NCBI GenBank assembly: GCA_039927975.1
Contig: JBDSTZ010000160.1
Coordinates: 1-8,115, forward strand
Length of the DNA stretch: 8,115 nucleotides
Origin: JBDSTZ01 sp039927975
GTDB taxonomy: Bacteria > Pseudomonadota > Gammaproteobacteria > Burkholderiales > Burkholderiaceae_D
Direction: 5' to 3'
Shown: positions 7,504 to 8,115 of the stretch, piece by piece
Layout: each line of letters begins with the position of its first letter
Numbering within the stretch: the stretch's first letter is position 1
The notes under the pieces: generated by a model
What the model saw: the letters and a program-made list of their open reading frames with translations, nothing else
Databases searched by the model: none
Told to the model about the DNA's origin: nothing
Position numbers and translations under genes: made by a program

Positions 7504-8115
7504 ATGAACGACAATCTCGCCTCCAAACTGCGCGCCCTCAGTCCCGAACAGCTGGACAAACTCAAGCGCGCCATGGCCGACCGTCCGGCGCCGGCGGCAG
7601 GCATGAGCCGCCAGCCGCAATCGCGCAGCGCGCTGTCGGCCGCCCAGCTGCGCCTGTGGCTGATGTCGCAGGTCGACGGCGCCAGCAGCGCCTACAATAT
7701 TCCCGGCGTGTTCCGCGTCGACGGCGCGCTCGACCCGGCGCTCTTGCGCGGCGCCCTGCGCACGCTGCAGGCGCGCCATGAAATACTGCGCACCAGCTTC
7801 GACGTCGACCAGGACAAGCAGCCGTACCAAAGCATCGACGCGACCGCCGCCATCGATTTCAACGCGCTGCCGGCCGACGGCCGCAGCGTCGATGAACTGG
7901 CGCGCGAGGTGATGCTGGCGCCATTCGACCTGCGCACCGGTCCCCTGTGGCGCGCGCGCCTGGTCACGCTGGGCGAGCGCGAGCACGTGCTGATCTTCAG
8001 CTTCCACCACATCGTGTTCGACGGCTGGTCGCTCGGCGTGTTCGCGCGCGAATTATTCGCGCTGTATGGCGACGGCAAAGGGCGCCACCCAGGCATGCCG
8101 ATGCCCGCGCACCAG
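7504..8115 (+). CDS. Non-ribosomal peptide synthetase, N-terminal part (condensation domain), cut by the window edge
   Basis: The frame stays open to the right edge, giving the first 204 residues of an NRPS. The start is the ATG one base after the PKS stop (TGACATG). There is little Shine-Dalgarno sequence, so translation probably depends on coupling to the PKS. Residues 5-24 look like a short amphipathic helix (KLRALSPEQLDKLKR), then a flexible Pro/Ala/Gln-rich linker to about 40. A condensation domain follows, with C1 motif LSAAQLRLW (44-52), YNIP (64-67), C2 RHEILRTSF (91-99), PFDLRTGPLWR (140-150) and C3 HHIVFDG (168-174). The presumed catalytic His169 and the structural Asp173 are both present, so the domain should be active. 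It would join the acyl chain from the PKS carrier to the first amino acid. Whether it belongs to the starter or LCL subtype cannot be settled from this half. Adenylation and carrier domains would lie beyond the window, so the amino acid is unknown. Confidence 0.93.
   Translation, partial: MNDNLASKLRALSPEQLDKLKRAMADRPAPAAGMSRQPQSRSALSAAQLRLWLMSQVDGASSAYNIPGVFRVDGALDPALLRGALRTLQARHEILRTSFDVDQDKQPYQSIDATAAIDFNALPADGRSVDELAREVMLAPFDLRTGPLWRARLVTLGEREHVLIFSFHHIVFDGWSLGVFARELFALYGDGKGRHPGMPMPAHQ

Overview
The window is strongly GC-rich, and its coding regions almost always have G or C in the third codon position. It carries a LysR-type regulator, an exported protein of unknown function, a complete single-module type I polyketide synthase (PKS) and the start of a non-ribosomal peptide synthetase (NRPS). 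Base composition and gene style suggest a Gram-negative, high-GC proteobacterium. A betaproteobacterium of the Massilia/Duganella/Janthinobacterium kind would fit, but this is inferred from style, not from a marker gene.

Layout: (1) 73-1038, plus strand, a LysR-family transcriptional regulator. (2) 1044-1673, minus strand, an unrecognised 209-residue protein with a probable signal peptide; it converges on the regulator gene with 5 bases between the stop codons. (3) 1674-1967, a divergent intergenic region that is clearly AT-richer than the rest of the window. It holds a 15-base dyad of the LysR T-N11-A shape and several short direct and inverted repeats, and probably carries the promoters of the two genes that leave it. 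(4) 1968-7502, plus strand, a PKS of 1844 residues with domains KS-AT-DH-(structural KR)-KR-ACP; every catalytic motif looked for is present. (5) 7504 to the right edge, plus strand, the first 204 residues of an NRPS beginning with a condensation domain. One base separates its start from the PKS stop.

How they may work together: the PKS is apparently the first enzyme of a hybrid PKS-NRPS line. It has no loading module and no enoylreductase, so each extension should give an alpha,beta-unsaturated thioester. Its carrier protein would hand this to the condensation domain of the adjoining NRPS, giving an N-acylated (enoyl or, if the module iterates, polyenoyl) peptide. The regulator may control the cluster, but only its position and the dyad support this. 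The peptide part and the rest of the cluster lie beyond the right edge, so the product cannot be named.
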